Origin: Gonapodya prolifera JEL478
Taxonomy: Eukaryota > Monoblepharomycota > Monoblepharidomycetes > Monoblepharidales > Gonapodyaceae
Assembly (NCBI GenBank): GCA_001574975.1
Contig: KQ965840.1
Location: 22,644-82,898 of the forward strand
DNA length: 60,255 nucleotides
Reading direction: 5' to 3'
The notes beneath the pieces are model-generated. The model saw only the letters and a list, made by a program, of their open reading frames with translations. It ran no database searches and had not been told where the DNA came from. Shown here in pieces: positions 23,201 to 34,720 of this stretch; positions within the stretch are counted from its first letter, which is position 1, and every line of letters begins with the position of its first letter. The position numbers were made by a program, and so were the translations under genes.

Positions 23201-25760
23201 GAAAAGAGAGCGATGGAGCTTGGTACGAACCGGTTCTTGATGTCGTACAGTGTCAAAATCGACGGTTGTTGCGCCGTGGATGGTGCGGCTCCTGCGGCGG
23301 CGGCGATAGCGGAGGAGGAGGCCATGGGGGAGGAGGAGATTGAGGGGATAGATAATGCGGGAAGCGCCGTGATCCGCGACGTGGATCGACGTATGGGCGC
23401 TGCGCCCGGTGTGAGTGAGATGATGCAGAGGTAGGAGCGGAAGAAGGAGAGGGCGTGTTTGTCGCCTATATGGGTGGGGGGTGGGACACGTTGGTCATGG
23501 GCGTTCCGGATCGGACCACCGCAACAACCGCCTCTCCCCCATCCCCACCAACTCACTCTCGATCCGACACCCCACGCCGCGTCCCTCGCTACTGTACATA
23601 TACACCCCGTCCCTGTTCCCGATCACGAGACCCCGGTCGTCAGGCGTGGGAGTGATGCACAGGGGGTTGTCGCATCCGAGCGTGGCGTCGAGCACGGTCT
23701 ACGGGGGTGTGGGGAGATGGAGCGATGAGACGGTGATTAATGAGAGGGACGAGGGTCGTTCGGCCGAGAGTCCAAAGGTCTGTACGTTTGGTGATCTCCC
23801 GTGCTCCCGGAGACGCAGGGCCTGCACTGGAGCATTCACGACGGGCTCTTTTGACCTATTCGTGTCCATCCGTCGTCTCGATTTCCCTAGGGCCTCCCCA
23901 CGTCCTGCAGTTTTCCTCATTCCGCCGTCCTCTCTCGGCCGTTATCACGTCCTGCAGTTTCCCTCCTCCCGCATCCCTACTTCACCCAATCATCCGCTCA
24001 GCGCAGCTGTCGCACAAACAGTTCCCCTCTTCCCCTCCCCCGCACCCGCCCTAACCTCCCTCGCCCCCCCGCACCACGAACTCACAATCGCATCCCCCCT
24101 CCCCGTATCACACACAACAACCCTCGTCGGTGTCACAATCAGTAACAACCCTCCCTTCTGCCCCGCCTGCACTCCCCCACCTCCCGCTCCTGCCCCGAGA
24201 CCGGCGCCATCTTTGGGCTCGACAAAAACCAACCCCGTGACCATCTCCCCCGCGTCAAAGACGACTTTAGTCTTGGTGGAGCGGTCGCGGGATAAGTCGC
24301 CGCGGTAGGTGATGACTTGGCCCGATTCGAGCGCGCAGGCGAGGAGGGAGAGGGATTGGGTGGGGGGGGTGGAGAAGGCGGTGAGCTGGGGGTGGACGTG
24401 GGAGGGGGACGAGGAAAGAGAAGGAGAGAAGGGGTGGGGCGGGACAGTGATGTTGTCGTGTTATTAATTGCGAATGGTCGGGGCAACCCGCATCGATACC
24501 TCTCCGTGTCCCCGTCTCAGTCCCGACCGCACCTGGATACCGCCCTCAAATATATGTCAGGCTTGCTTCACGAGGCTTCTCAGCATCTAGCACCACGCCG
24601 CTCCGCGTGCCCCTTTCCGTCCCTTGGCCCAGCCTTCGCCGAGTGTCGTCACATTCTTCCCCCTCGCGCATTCCTCCCAACAACCCCCTCACCATCCCTC
24701 TCCCAGTCCACATCACAAAATTTCCATCCGCTTCCATTCGCTCTATCCCACCCTTCCACACCCTCGTCCGGCTTCCGACTTACGTACAGGAACGATACGA
24801 GGCCCGCTCTGAATGGCGAGCGTCCTGACACACACGGGACCGAGCGTGATCTTGTCCGTCTTGTCGAGGTTCCATACCCGGATGACGGGGACGAGGTTCT
24901 CGTCTTCCTGTTTTGGGGCAACACGGGCCACCACGGTGATTGAACGGTACCAGTCACGACACTACAGTTGGCCACCAAGACGAAGCCACCAACTCACACC
25001 CGCCGTAATAAGGGTATTACGCTGCTTGAGGTACCGAATGTGGAGCAGGGCCCCGGCCGGGTTGGCCGAGAACCGCAGGATCTCTTGAAGCGAGACGTTG
25101 ACGATGTGCACGATGCCCTTGGAGTCCCCCAGGAAGACGTAGCCGTTGCCGGAGGTGGAGCATGTGACTACGATGTTCTGCGTGGGTGCGGGTGGGAGTG
25201 GGCACGGTGAGTTGAACGGGGCAGTCGGGGGTTTGAATTGCCCACCGACAGGCAACGCTTTGACCTCGAAGCACGCTCCGCGTGATGGCCTCGGTCGGCA
25301 TTTTGTGCTTAAGCCTTGGAGTCCTCGCTCCGCCTGGGATTATTTGCCTCCGGTTTGAATATGCCCTCCACGCTGGATCCACACTCGCATCCGGCAGTCA
25401 GCCTCGGTCAGCGCCTAGCGGCGTTTAGGCCTCGGGCTCGCGGCGCTCGCGGTGCTCGGCTTCGCCTCGTTTGTTCCGTCTCGCCGCCCCCGGAATTGCC
25501 CACCGACAGCCAACAGCGACAACACAACACACCAGCGAGGACCACGGCACGCTAGAATTCTGCGCCCTGGCGGCGACGTTTGGATCGCCTGGCGGAATTG
25601 CGGCGATTGACGCGAACTGCTTCTCGAAGAAGTTGAACTGGTGGAATGTCTTTGGCGCGGACGCGGGATTGCGGGTGCGCGGAGAGGGCGCGGTTGGGGC
25701 AGCGGAGGGAAGAGCGGGCGACGGCGAGAGCGTGCGGCCCACGCCGAAGAGAGACGCCAT
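20215..25760 (-). CDS. VPS11: VPS11: CORVET/HOPS core subunit with C-terminal RING-H2
   Basis: Core scaffold of the CORVET and HOPS tethering complexes at endosome and vacuole. Exon 1 (25551-25760) starts [15 protein letters not shown] and has [11 protein letters not shown]; exon 2 (24998-25177) has [16 protein letters not shown]; then 24788-24907, 24056-24385 ([17 protein letters not shown]) and 23557-23698 complete an N-terminal beta-propeller. The long exon 21658-23465 carries the clathrin-repeat-like solenoid (KLEPSYV-type [37 protein letters not shown]). Smaller exons follow ([36 protein letters not shown]), then the RING-H2 ([30 protein letters not shown]) and the last exon 20215-20304 ([17 protein letters not shown]). 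Roughly 13 exons. Joining near 21350 is one base uncertain. Introns 1, 3 and 4 (357-402 bases) are unusually long for this window. Confidence 0.9.
25178..25550 (-). repeat. VPS11 intron 1 with 16-base direct repeat flanking a GC-rich block
   Basis: AATTGCCCACCGACAG occurs at 25236-25251 and again at 25494-25509, both in the same orientation, followed by a near-identical CAAC context. The 242 bases between are GC-rich. This could be an inserted element with a long target duplication, or a local duplication. No known element was recognised in the block. Confidence 0.6.
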
Positions 25761-26106
25761 GGCGGGGAGTTGGAAGGACTCGAACTCACGCAACCGCTGG
25801 GACCACAGCAGTGTTTTCACAATAACACGAGACACGTCTTCTCTCTTCCTTTCGCGTTCGAATGGGCCAGAGATGAGGGTGTGGCAGTCTGACGGGTGAG
25901 CTGGATGTTGTCGAGGGGCAATTGCCACAAATGCGAGAGAGCGAGTTACGTGTGACACGGTGGGACTGAACAAATGTTCCTTCGGAAATTTCGTCTTTGA
26001 TTTCAGACCTCGTGGTGAGGGAGGTCGTATTTGTGTTCTTTGGCGAACGTATGTATTTTTCACGACTCAGCTCTTCATGTTTTATACAGATGCATGAGTA
26101 TACGGA
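25761..26106. promoter_or_regulatory. VPS11 upstream region
   Basis: Upstream of the VPS11 ATG. An open minus frame continues to 26063 without an ATG before 25760, so the ATG at 25760 is the best start. No specific motif identified. Confidence 0.4.
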
Positions 26107-26373
26107 ATGTCCAATTACGATGCGGCGCTATTCGATTTCCTAGATCAAACGTCTGAAATCGAAGAAGTTTTCGAACCTTTTGTGAGGATTAACGTGCTTG
26201 GGCTGAAAAGAGTGGCTGCAGATCCCACGACAGCCACCTACTCGAACATTGGAACCACAAACGTCCACACAACACCTCACGACACTAATTTTGAGTCTCA
26301 ATTCGTGACTGGACATTACAACTGTCAAAGCTGCGAGCTGCACTGGAGCTCGGCAATCTCTGAGGATCCATAA
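26107..26373 (+). CDS. Hypothetical small protein
   Basis: ATG-initiated frame of 88 codons: MSNYDAALFDFLDQTSEIEE, acidic at first, then Thr/Asn-rich and ending GHYNCQSCELHW. I do not recognise it. Codon usage is not obviously wrong but there is no supporting feature, and the surrounding 26.4-26.8 kb is AT-rich and non-coding. Confidence 0.25.
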   Translation: MSNYDAALFDFLDQTSEIEEVFEPFVRINVLGLKRVAADPTTATYSNIGTTNVHTTPHDTNFESQFVTGHYNCQSCELHWSSAISEDP

Positions 26374-27180
26374 TCCGGCCACGCAGATCCGAGGTCGAAA
26401 TTTTCTTTAGAAGTGCCTTATTCTGAGATCGAAGTTTCATTTCTTTTAGAAACATAAGATTTTAAATCATTTGAGTATTGAGAACATTATTTTTACAACA
26501 TTTTGCAGTTTAAAAGGCTTGAACTCGTACCAGGATTCGAACACAATCCTCGCACGGGTCCCTTCAACTTGAAAACGAGCACTACAGACCCGCGAGATTC
26601 GCGTCCAGACCTTCTCCAACACGATTTCCACAATTTTTACACAATTTTTTTGTTAATTATGCGACATGGTCGCGGAAAAAAGAACGTCCCCCGATCTGCG
26701 CCACTCACATATATTGCCACTTTGAGCCTCGCGAGAACCACAATCACCTCCTTCTGTATGAAATCACGTGTTGCTCACTAACGAGGACCTTTCTCTGGGT
26801 CGATTGCGTTCTCCACTCGAGCTCGGCCAATCACTTGGAATCCCCGAGTCCTGGTTGGACTTTGCCCTGCCGTGCCGCACTTCACTTCGCGGGCAACCAA
26901 CCACTTTACGCGTGCAAGTGATGTCGGTGGAGCAACGAGACCAACGATGGGTTGGTTGATCAAGTTGAGATTTCCTTGTTCGTGACGGAAGGTAGGTGTT
27001 CCAGCTGAGATTCAGAAAGGCCACCGATACGTCCGCATCAATATTTCTCGATGTGTACAAGGCTTCTGCACATGACAAAACACTTGACGCATTCTCCCTT
27101 ATTTCGCTGGCTGCAGGGAACATGCATCATGCTGTCATAAGGATCCAAATTCGTCTTAGCAGGGACCGAAACTTTCCGAA
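26374..27180. other. Intergenic, possibly 5' remains of the trypsin relic
   Basis: No convincing gene. 27000-27060 encodes EIQKGHRYVRINISRC in one frame, which could be part of the serine protease relic that follows, but no catalytic His or Asp motif was found. Confidence 0.3.
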
Positions 27181-27194
27181 GATTGGTGAGACCA

Positions 27195-27510
27195 CGGAAG
27201 CCCTCGGTACGGCCTCAACAACACTGGTGGCGACACTTACCACAGCGCAACCATGCCGGAAGAGCCTCAGACGACAACACTGCGGGTGTACAACAACTCC
27301 CCTGTGAGAAAGAATATGGGATCTCGCCTGACGAGATAGATAATGTCGGGTGTGTTCTTGGTGTTTCCATGCCGGGAAGGCATCGGACGGCCGTGTGCAG
27401 TGGAGACTCGGGCGGGCCCAATGTAGTGGACGGCAAGCTGTGGGGTTTAACGATCTTTGGACCGAGATGCGGCGATCCCAACCATCATGTGAGACCACAG
27501 CATTCACCCG
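27195..27510 (+). pseudogene. Trypsin-like (S1) serine protease relic
   Basis: One frame gives YGLNNTGGDTYHSATMPEEP then QTTTLRVYNNSP; one base later the frame changes and reads CEKEYGISPDEIDNVGCVLG, then TAVCSGDSGGPNVVDGKLWG, then LTIFGPRCGDPNHH. GDSGGP with preceding Cys is the catalytic-serine motif of S1 proteases, and the spacing to the preceding Cys and the trailing Gly/Cys fits the family. The frameshift, the lack of a recognisable TAAHC histidine motif upstream and an in-frame TGA before YGLNNT show a broken gene. Normally such enzymes are secreted endopeptidases. Confidence 0.7.
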
Positions 27511-28397
27511 ATGGCATTGACACGGCTACTGACGAGTCTCGACAAGCGGACGACATCACTCCGCACCGAACTGGAATCATGCGAGACTCGAGGAGCGTTT
27601 CCGTCGCTTGAGACGTCGGCATCGCTGGGCACGCTCAAGAGATCGCTCGACGAGGCGGCGGCGACCGCGCGCAGGGAAATCGTGCTGGAGAAGAGGGAGG
27701 CCGCACAAGAGTGAGTGAGTTTTCCTATGGGTGGGAGGAGGAGACTTGATGGCGTATACTGACTGCATGGGGGCGTTAGAACGGTGTCGAGACTGGTGGG
27801 AGAGTACAGGCTGATACAGAACTTGCACGACAGACTGAGGGCGCAGGAGCAGCAGGCAAAAGTGAGATGAATTGACGTGGAGTCCTGTGTGTGCCGTAAT
27901 GGCAGGTGAAGACAGGCGAGCGGAGTTTTGACACGACTTCATGTTCCTCGAAGCTGGAAGAACAACGACGACAGAGGGAAGAACTCCTCGGCGGTAGTCG
28001 CAACTTTACTTCTACTGTGAGTGCTTCCATTCCATTTCTTCGACTGGGTGTGTTTGGGCGCCTTTAGGAGAGTGCAGAAGACCGGAGACTGCCGAAAGAA
28101 GAGGACGTTGATCGCCGCGTGACACAGAAGTGCTCCTTCCGGTCTTTCCGCTCATCTTACCGTTGCTTGGGATGGTTGGATTGGGCGGTGGGAGGCGAGG
28201 ACCGGGTTGTGCACGACTTCACGTCAAGCGAGGGTGCGACCGTCAGCTCGGACGAGCGTCTTCCAGTGGTGTTTGAACGTTACGTGGGGCGTTCGGTCGA
28301 GTTTGACCGCTGTTTTAATGGGACGGGGGTACAGAGCGCTGGGGACTTGCCCCGGTTTGACACCACAGTATTCCCTCTCCTGATTACACAGCTTTAA
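27511..28397 (+). CDS. Small coiled-coil protein
   Basis: Four exons, all GT-AG: 27511-27710, 27780-27861, 27906-28016 and 28068-28397. They add up to 723 bases, 240 residues, with every phase consistent. Starts MALTRLLTSLDKRTTSLRTE. Residues about 30-130 are charged and helical (LKRSLDEAAATARREIVLEK; RLIQNLHDRLRAQEQQAKV; KLEEQRRQREELLGG), a likely coiled coil. The C-terminal 90 residues are not helical and end FPLLITQL; the last exon could end earlier. I do not recognise the family. The ATG lies immediately after the trypsin relic, so its promoter overlaps dead protease sequence. Confidence 0.55.
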
Positions 28398-28413
28398 CCC
28401 ATCCATCTTCCCC

Positions 28414-29101
28414 NNNNNNNNNNNNNNNNNNNNNNNNNNNNNNNNNNNNNNNNNNNNNNNNNNNNNNNNNNNNNNNNNNNNNNNNNNNNNNNNNNNNNNN
28501 NNNNNNNNNNNNNNNNNNNNNNNNNNNNNNNNNNNNNNNNNNNNNNNNNNNNNNNNNNNNNNNNNNNNNNNNNNNNNNNNNNNNNNNNNNNNNNNNNNNN
28601 NNNNNNNNNNNNNNNNNNNNNNNNNNNNNNNNNNNNNNNNNNNNNNNNNNNNNNNNNNNNNNNNNNNNNNNNNNNNNNNNNNNNNNNNNNNNNNNNNNNN
28701 NNNNNNNNNNNNNNNNNNNNNNNNNNNNNNNNNNNNNNNNNNNNNNNNNNNNNNNNNNNNNNNNNNNNNNNNNNNNNNNNNNNNNNNNNNNNNNNNNNNN
28801 NNNNNNNNNNNNNNNNNNNNNNNNNNNNNNNNNNNNNNNNNNNNNNNNNNNNNNNNNNNNNNNNNNNNNNNNNNNNNNNNNNNNNNNNNNNNNNNNNNNN
28901 NNNNNNNNNNNNNNNNNNNNNNNNNNNNNNNNNNNNNNNNNNNNNNNNNNNNNNNNNNNNNNNNNNNNNNNNNNNNNNNNNNNNNNNNNNNNNNNNNNNN
29001 NNNNNNNNNNNNNNNNNNNNNNNNNNNNNNNNNNNNNNNNNNNNNNNNNNNNNNNNNNNNNNNNNNNNNNNNNNNNNNNNNNNNNNNNNNNNNNNNNNNN
29101 N
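28414..29101. other. Assembly gap (688 N)
   Basis: Run of N, bordered on the right by a G tract (29102-29111) and on the left by CTTCCCC. Content unknown. Confidence 0.99.
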
Positions 29102-29346
29102 GGGGGGGGGGCTGACAGTAGGGGAACGAATGTGACTGGTCGATAACGATGGGGATCGACTGATGATCAGATTAGGAACAGGGAACTTGGGGGAACGGGG
29201 ATGCGGGGAACGTGGAATGGACGTTCCACAACACGGTCTCGCGGGTAGACTGAGCGCGACGAGTTTGATTGGACGAATAGGGAGAGGGACAATAGGTCAT
29301 TGTATGGCTAATCCGGCTAAATAAAAATATGTATTCCCAACCCCCC

Positions 29347-30561
29347 ATGGAATCTCTTCCGTTCGAGCTTCTTAGCCGTGTGCTGGCCTTCCTCAACCAC
29401 AGCAGATCGCGCTTCGCGCATATCCCGCTCGTGTGCCGCCGGTTTCGGTCGGCCCAAAAGAATGTTCTCAACGGTACATTCTTGCTGCAATTGTTCACGG
29501 TTGAGATCCTCGGAGGTTGATATCAACCGACACCGCAGCGTCCTTTATCGATGTGTCCGTTTCGCTGGAAACGTATCCCACAAACTCGGGGTTTCCGTTG
29601 AGTGAACCGGGACTTTTGCAGGCTGCTTTGGGCGAGCCCACAACACTATCCGCACTACGCAAGCGCATTCTTGGACTTTATCCCTTTGATCCCTATAATC
29701 GTGACGCATGGAAAAGGACCATCATTACCGGTTCCATCGTCCTTTACGCCACCGACAGTGCCATCGCTCATCCTGGACAGATGGCGGACTTGATGCAGCG
29801 GATCCTCATCGCCTGCTCGCCATTCAGCAATTACGTCGCTCGACGTGTCGTTTTCCGCCCCGTTGTGTCAATTCCATGGGCGGTGTGGTTTGCAAACTGT
29901 TTCGCCCCCTTGGCTGTCAACCTGGCCGATAAGTGCTTGAACATTGTTGATGGAACACAACGCGTGTGGACACGCTCTGCTGAAGAGGTATTTGCACATT
30001 CCTTTAACCTCGTTGTCCATCAATTGGTGAGCGCGACGCAATACAGCGCAATGCTCTCGCTGTTCCTCGCCTCACATGTATTGCATCACCAAAATCTGTC
30101 CATGACATTCTCGCTCCCAAATGCGCGTTCCTTACAATTCAACCCCGTTCGTCTGATGGGACCTGACCGCCTTTGGAACTGGGACGGGGTGACTCCCGGC
30201 AGTATGCATGGAAAGCTTGAGATTCTTGACCTCGGCCCTATTGAACAAATAAGCGTTGAAGCGATTGAAGACTTGTCGCGCATTATTCAAGCAGGGAGTT
30301 TTCCCAATCTTCATAGGATACAAGTCAGGTACTCTGCTCCTGCTCTGTCTGTCTTGGCGCAGGGACGGTGACAATGCCGAGGACACTGCCGCGGACCAGA
30401 TGGCTGCTTTGAAAGCACTTGCTGCGACATGTCCGTCTGTCAGTATCGATATGCAATGCTCGGATCATGGGTTGCCTTACTTTCAAAAGCATTACGGACA
30501 GATGACTGCAGGCAGAGAAACCACAGTCCATTCGTGGATGGAGGTCACCAGACTGAATTGA
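29347..30561 (+). CDS. F-box-like protein, tandem copy 1, nearly intact
   Basis: Exon 1 from ATG 29347 (an in-frame ATG also at 29329) reads MESLPFELLSRVLAFLNHSR then HIPLVCRRFRSAQKNVLN, a classic N-terminal F-box. Intron 29474-29538 (GTACAT...CGCAG) leads to exon 2 at 29539 (ASFIDVSVSLETYPTNSG). The body has PGQMADLMQRILIACSPFSN, FSLPNARSLQFNPVRLMGP and KLEILDLGPIEQIS, with weak leucine-rich periodicity. The frame must change by one base near 30360, after RYSAPALSVLA, to continue as DNAEDTAADQMAALKALAAT up to 30561. Copy 2 has no such break there. This may be a 34-base intron, an error, or recent damage. Probable SCF substrate adaptor. Confidence 0.6.
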
Positions 30562-31098
30562 GCTTGTATACCGTTGTGCTGGAAGCATGGTGATGGACGT
30601 CGGGCTTCTATTTCACTTCACCAGCAATGCCGTGGAGTGCTAATTGGGAGCTGGGTTGCAATGGGTGTGGATGCTGCATCGATCATGACCATACTGTGAA
30701 GGTGGTGAAGTAACAGCTATGAATGTGGCCGTACCTGGGATGAACAGGTTTATACGAAGTCAAAAATTGTGGATCAAAACTGCTGAGCAATGCTGAAGGT
30801 TCAGACAGAATCAAATGGCTATGCGCGCTTGGTGCACACGAACTCGGTCATGCGTGGGCCTCATGCGAACCCTGCAGATATAGATCGCCATTCGGATGCG
30901 TCACGTTTTTATGTCAGCTCTCCAACCTAATCGACGTAATTTATATAATCGCTCGGGCTCATAGTTTCTATCGCTCAAATGCTCAACTGAATCTAACATT
31001 CTTAAATTAAGATATCGGAGCTCATCACTGGGTCGTCAGCGTGGTTTGCACCCATTGAGTCATGTCAATAGATAATGATCGCGCCAATAACTCGGCAC
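30562..31098. other. Intergenic, no supported gene
   Basis: AT-rich from about 30,930 to 31,020. No gene or repeat recognised. Confidence 0.4.
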
Positions 31099-31509
31099 TC
31101 AGTCACAACTCCGCAGCGTAGCCTTCTCCACCTGCGTGACGCCAAGACCTTGCAATCCTGTCTTACGTGACGGAAACACCGTCGATCCGTAGCGCCACGC
31201 GGGAGCGTACTCGATTCCTGTGTCGCCATCGATGACGACGGGCTCGTGCTCAAGGGTTTCTCGACCCGAGGAGAGCAATCCGGTCTTCGGACGGGAATAA
31301 AACGAGACCGACACACGATGCCCAACAGGGATAGGGCAGGCAAACAGAAGTGTGTATGTCGGCATTTGGATGCGTACCAAATAGGAGCTGTGGTTTGAAT
31401 GCGCCCTCGAACACGTGTCGAATGAAGTGGGTACCTGACATGAAGTCTGTGGACAGTAAAAAGCCCGTCCACGTTCGTCTGTCCGAAATACACTGAAGAG
31501 AGCGCACAT
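31099..31509 (-). CDS. Conserved-looking hypothetical, probably partial
   Basis: A 136-codon frame containing LLFACPIPVGHRVSVSFYSR, EHEPVVIDGDTGIEYAPAWR and TGLQGLGVTQVEKATLRSCD. The alternation of hydrophobic and polar residues and the lack of low complexity suggest a real beta-rich domain near a C-terminus. No family recognised and no clear ATG within the block (an upstream exon is likely). Confidence 0.4.
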   Translation of the reverse strand: MCALFSVFRTDERGRAFYCPQTSCQVPTSFDTCSRAHSNHSSYLVRIQMPTYTLLFACPIPVGHRVSVSFYSRPKTGLLSSGRETLEHEPVVIDGDTGIEYAPAWRYGSTVFPSRKTGLQGLGVTQVEKATLRSCD

Positions 31510-31699
31510 GTAATACGTTTCTGCTTCTAAAAATTGATCGAGCTACTCGATGAGTGCACCAAGATAGTTCTTGGTCACTTATTTCAGCACTGGGACGCCG
31601 ATTGGTGCACTCGTGAGTGCAATGCTGTGAGCTGGTTTGGTTGGGACGTTAGTGATTTCGATCATGATGTGATGAACTTCACTCTCGGCTAAATACATC

Positions 31700-32940
31700 T
31701 CAACCCGCAACGGAAGTACGAACTTATTTGCCGCGTGCTGGTCTTCCTCAATCACAGGGCTAGCGTTTTATACACACATCCCGCTCGTGTGCCGGAGGTT
31801 TCGGTCCATCCAAGTGGAAGTACCCAAAGTTGAAGTCGCCCAACTGCCATTTCACCTAGGGGAATCCTCGGAGGTTGACATCAACGCACGACACTGCAGC
31901 CAGTATTGATGATGTGACTATTAAGCTTACCTTACCTCACTGGCCCGATAATATACCTGCGATTCGGTTGAACGACTTGCAAACTATGCTCGACGGGCGC
32001 GAGGTCACCTTGCCTCCACCAATGGTCCGAAAAAGGTGGAGGGTCTTTGTCGAGGACACCTTGACTCCACCAAGTTTCCGAAAGAGGGTCTTAGGCCACT
32101 GCTTTAAAGACCTCGAAGCATGGGAGTTGACCAACATCACTGGTTCCCTCAACTTTCACGGCCACGACAGCGCATCCGCTTCTCCCGATATCATGGCGGA
32201 TGTTATTCATCGCGCTCTCGCATCCTTTCTACCTTTTGGGCATAATGTCATTCGGCGCATTTCGTTCCGCAACTTTGTGGGACTTCCGCGGGCTGTATGT
32301 ATCCTTTGCGAAAATTATTGACGCCGAAGGGGTCTACCTTGGCCATTGTATGGACAACTCGGATGGAACAGCACGCGATTGGGAAGGTTCTGAGGAGGAG
32401 GTATTTCATACTTTCTCTCATTTGTCAATGTGATGAGCACCTGAGACAGACATTCGTAGCTTGTAATTTGATTTGCTTCCTCTTCTCAACGCATCACGTG
32501 TTCTTGTGGGCCGCAGAAGACTATCTATGATATTCTTTCTCCCTCCCGAATGCGTGTAAGCTGCAGTTCCCCCCGGTCGAACGATGCCACCCTTCGGAGC
32601 TAGCTTTGCACCTCGGCGGACGGGCGGATTAAAGTACACGCAAAACTTGAGTTTCTTGACCTTGGTTTTCTCAACCCAATTAGTGTTGACGGGATCGAAC
32701 ACTTATCTGAATATATTCAGAAAGGGAGTTTCCCCAGGCTTACTAGAATTCAAATCTCGTACATGGCACCTCTTGGGTCTTCCAGAAACAACGATGCCTG
32801 GGATTTTGTAGGAGGCCAGGTGGCTGCTTTGGAGAGACTTGGGAAAACCTGCCGTGCTGTCGTCGTCCGTGTCGAATGCTGGGCTGACAAGGACCGGGAT
32901 TAATTTCAAAGGCAGTACAACTCGTGGATGGAAGTTGTCA
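31700..32940 (+). pseudogene. F-box-like protein, tandem copy 2, decayed
   Basis: DNA aligns with copy 1 from its F-box onward (GTGCTGGTCTTCCTCAATCA; ATCCCGCTCGTGTGCCG then GAGGTTTCGGTC). The start codon is lost (CGGAAGTACG where copy 1 has an ATG context). Later blocks are readable in separate frames: SPDIMADVIHRALASFLPFG, RISFRNFVGLPRAVC, KLEFLDLGFLNPISVDGIE and RIQISYMAPLGSSRNN then AWDFVGGQVAALERLGKTCR. Several frame changes separate them. Confidence 0.75.
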
Positions 32941-33458
32941 CGTTGGACAAGAACGGTTTCTCATATGCACGACCGTCATGGTACTGAATTCATAAGTTCC
33001 GAATTGCTAGCAACGTGAGGAATGATGCGCTGTGGTGTTTTCTCGTGGACTGGCAACGTGCTCATTGGGCCTGTGTTAGCACTGGTACAATGGGCATTTC
33101 AGATAATTCATTCAGTTGTGTTACATAAAATGCCGTCAGCTGGCTTTTTGATCACCTCTTTTAGCATCGTAGGTCGGCTTGTATTGGATGAGAAAAGTGT
33201 ATCGACCCCACGCTTCTACGTAGCCAACACATCTACAAATATCACCACAGACGCAATCTAAGAATTCCTGGGACTACTCCCGCAAGTGCACCACGATAGA
33301 TATTGATGATCACTGAAACACCGACGACAACAAGTAGGCCCAAAATTAATTGATTTAAAACGCTAGTTACTTCAATAACCATAATTGCACTTATATAGAA
33401 CGAAAATTTGTGGGTCTCGAGTGGCATGAACCGGCTGAAAATTTGTCCCAACTTTTGG
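32941..33458. other. Intergenic, no supported gene
   Basis: A hydrophobic 79-codon frame at 33022-33261 has no other support. Confidence 0.35.
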
Positions 33459-34490
33459 ATGGACAATCTTGCGTACGAGCTTCTTGACCGCGTGCTGACA
33501 TTAGTAATGACAGGAAGGCGCTTTTCACGTGCATCCTTCTCGTGTGCCGGCGATTTCGGTCCATCCAGGTGGAAATAGTCAAAGGAAAATTTCGATCGTC
33601 AACGCCAACGCACGCGATCGCAGCCTCTTCCGTGGATGTTGGCATCTTTTTTCGACACGAACGCCTCGACTGTGTACGAAACTTGGTTTCGGTTGACCCG
33701 ACCTGCAAATTATGCTTGCAAACGACCCACCTTCCGGCATCGTGACATCACCGGCTCTATGCAAGCGCGTGTTTCAAAGTTGTTTCGCCCACCAACCCGA
33801 CCCATGGATAGAGACCCACATCACCGGTTTCCTGAACCTGTGCGGCTCGGACAGCAAGACCTCACTTCCCGGCGCCATGGCAGACGTTGTAAAGCGGGCC
33901 CTCACTGCCTGCTCGCCATTCGGTCATCATGTCGCTCAGCGCGTCACTTTCCGAACCGTTGTCTCGATTTCGTGAGCGGTAGACGTTGGGAACACTATGG
34001 GCGCCTTGTCTGTCGACCTTCCCCACTGGGTGGACAATGCCGATGGAACTAACGTGCGTGGGACCATTGTGATGAGGAGGTATGTGCTGTGTCTTTCTCT
34101 CTGGTCTTTCTGATGAGCACCACGGTCACCTGTTCGCTAACAATTATCAAGGCCCTCTCGCTGCTCAACGCCTCACATGTTGTGTTCCACGGCAAAAATC
34201 TGTTTACGCTGTTTTTGCTCTCAAATGCGCGTTCGATTCAATTCAGCCATGTTCAAATAATGGGACCGGACATCTCCTGGAGCTCAGACCACGGAGGGCC
34301 CAATATCCACACGAAGCTTGAGGTTCTTGACCTTTGTTACCTTGGTCCAATTAGTACTGCAGCGATTCGGGAACTGTTGATCAGTATTCAACAGGGGGCC
34401 ACAATAGGCATTGTAGATAGCAAAAGTAGTACAGTTTGGAAAAGTACGGACCCGTTTTCCTCCCCCCGAAGAATGGTGAAAGTTATCTGA
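33459..34490 (+). pseudogene. F-box-like protein, tandem copy 3, decayed
   Basis: Begins ATG GAC AAT with MDNLAYELLDRVLTL, then a frame change before the second half of the F-box (LVCRRFRSIQVEI in another frame). Further blocks match copies 1 and 2: PGAMADVVKRALTACSPFGH, RVTFRTVVSIS then stop, FLLSNARSIQFSHVQIMGPD and KLEVLDLCYLGPISTAAIRE. At least three frame breaks. After about 34,400 homology fades. Confidence 0.75.
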
Positions 34491-34720
34491 CCTCCCAGGC
34501 CTACCTCTTGCAACCGCCTAATAGTATACAAAAATACCTATAATTGCATAAAAATTGAGCTCGACATCTTGCAGGCGTCCGAAAACAAAGTGAAAATTTG
34601 GTTCAAAAGAGATAACTGTGGTTCTGTTGAACCCATCGTTCGTACGAACGCAAAGGTTGATCCAGAAGGCCCATCCAGGCGTCCAGAACACCGATTCAAC
34701 CTTTTTCCAAATGTTTCAGC

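Noticed and set aside
22474-23343. 289-codon open frame on the plus strand
   Set aside because: Antisense shadow of the long VPS11 exon; no protein-like features of its own.
24386-24787. Extra VPS11 exon in the purine-rich stretch
   Set aside because: Every frame is low complexity or interrupted, and the protein joins perfectly (SGPRIVP to LTAFSTPP) if the stretch is an intron.
25755-25830. Possible tRNA (GAGTTCGAGTCC on the minus strand)
   Set aside because: The T stem does not pair and there is no acceptor stem; it is the leader just upstream of the VPS11 start.
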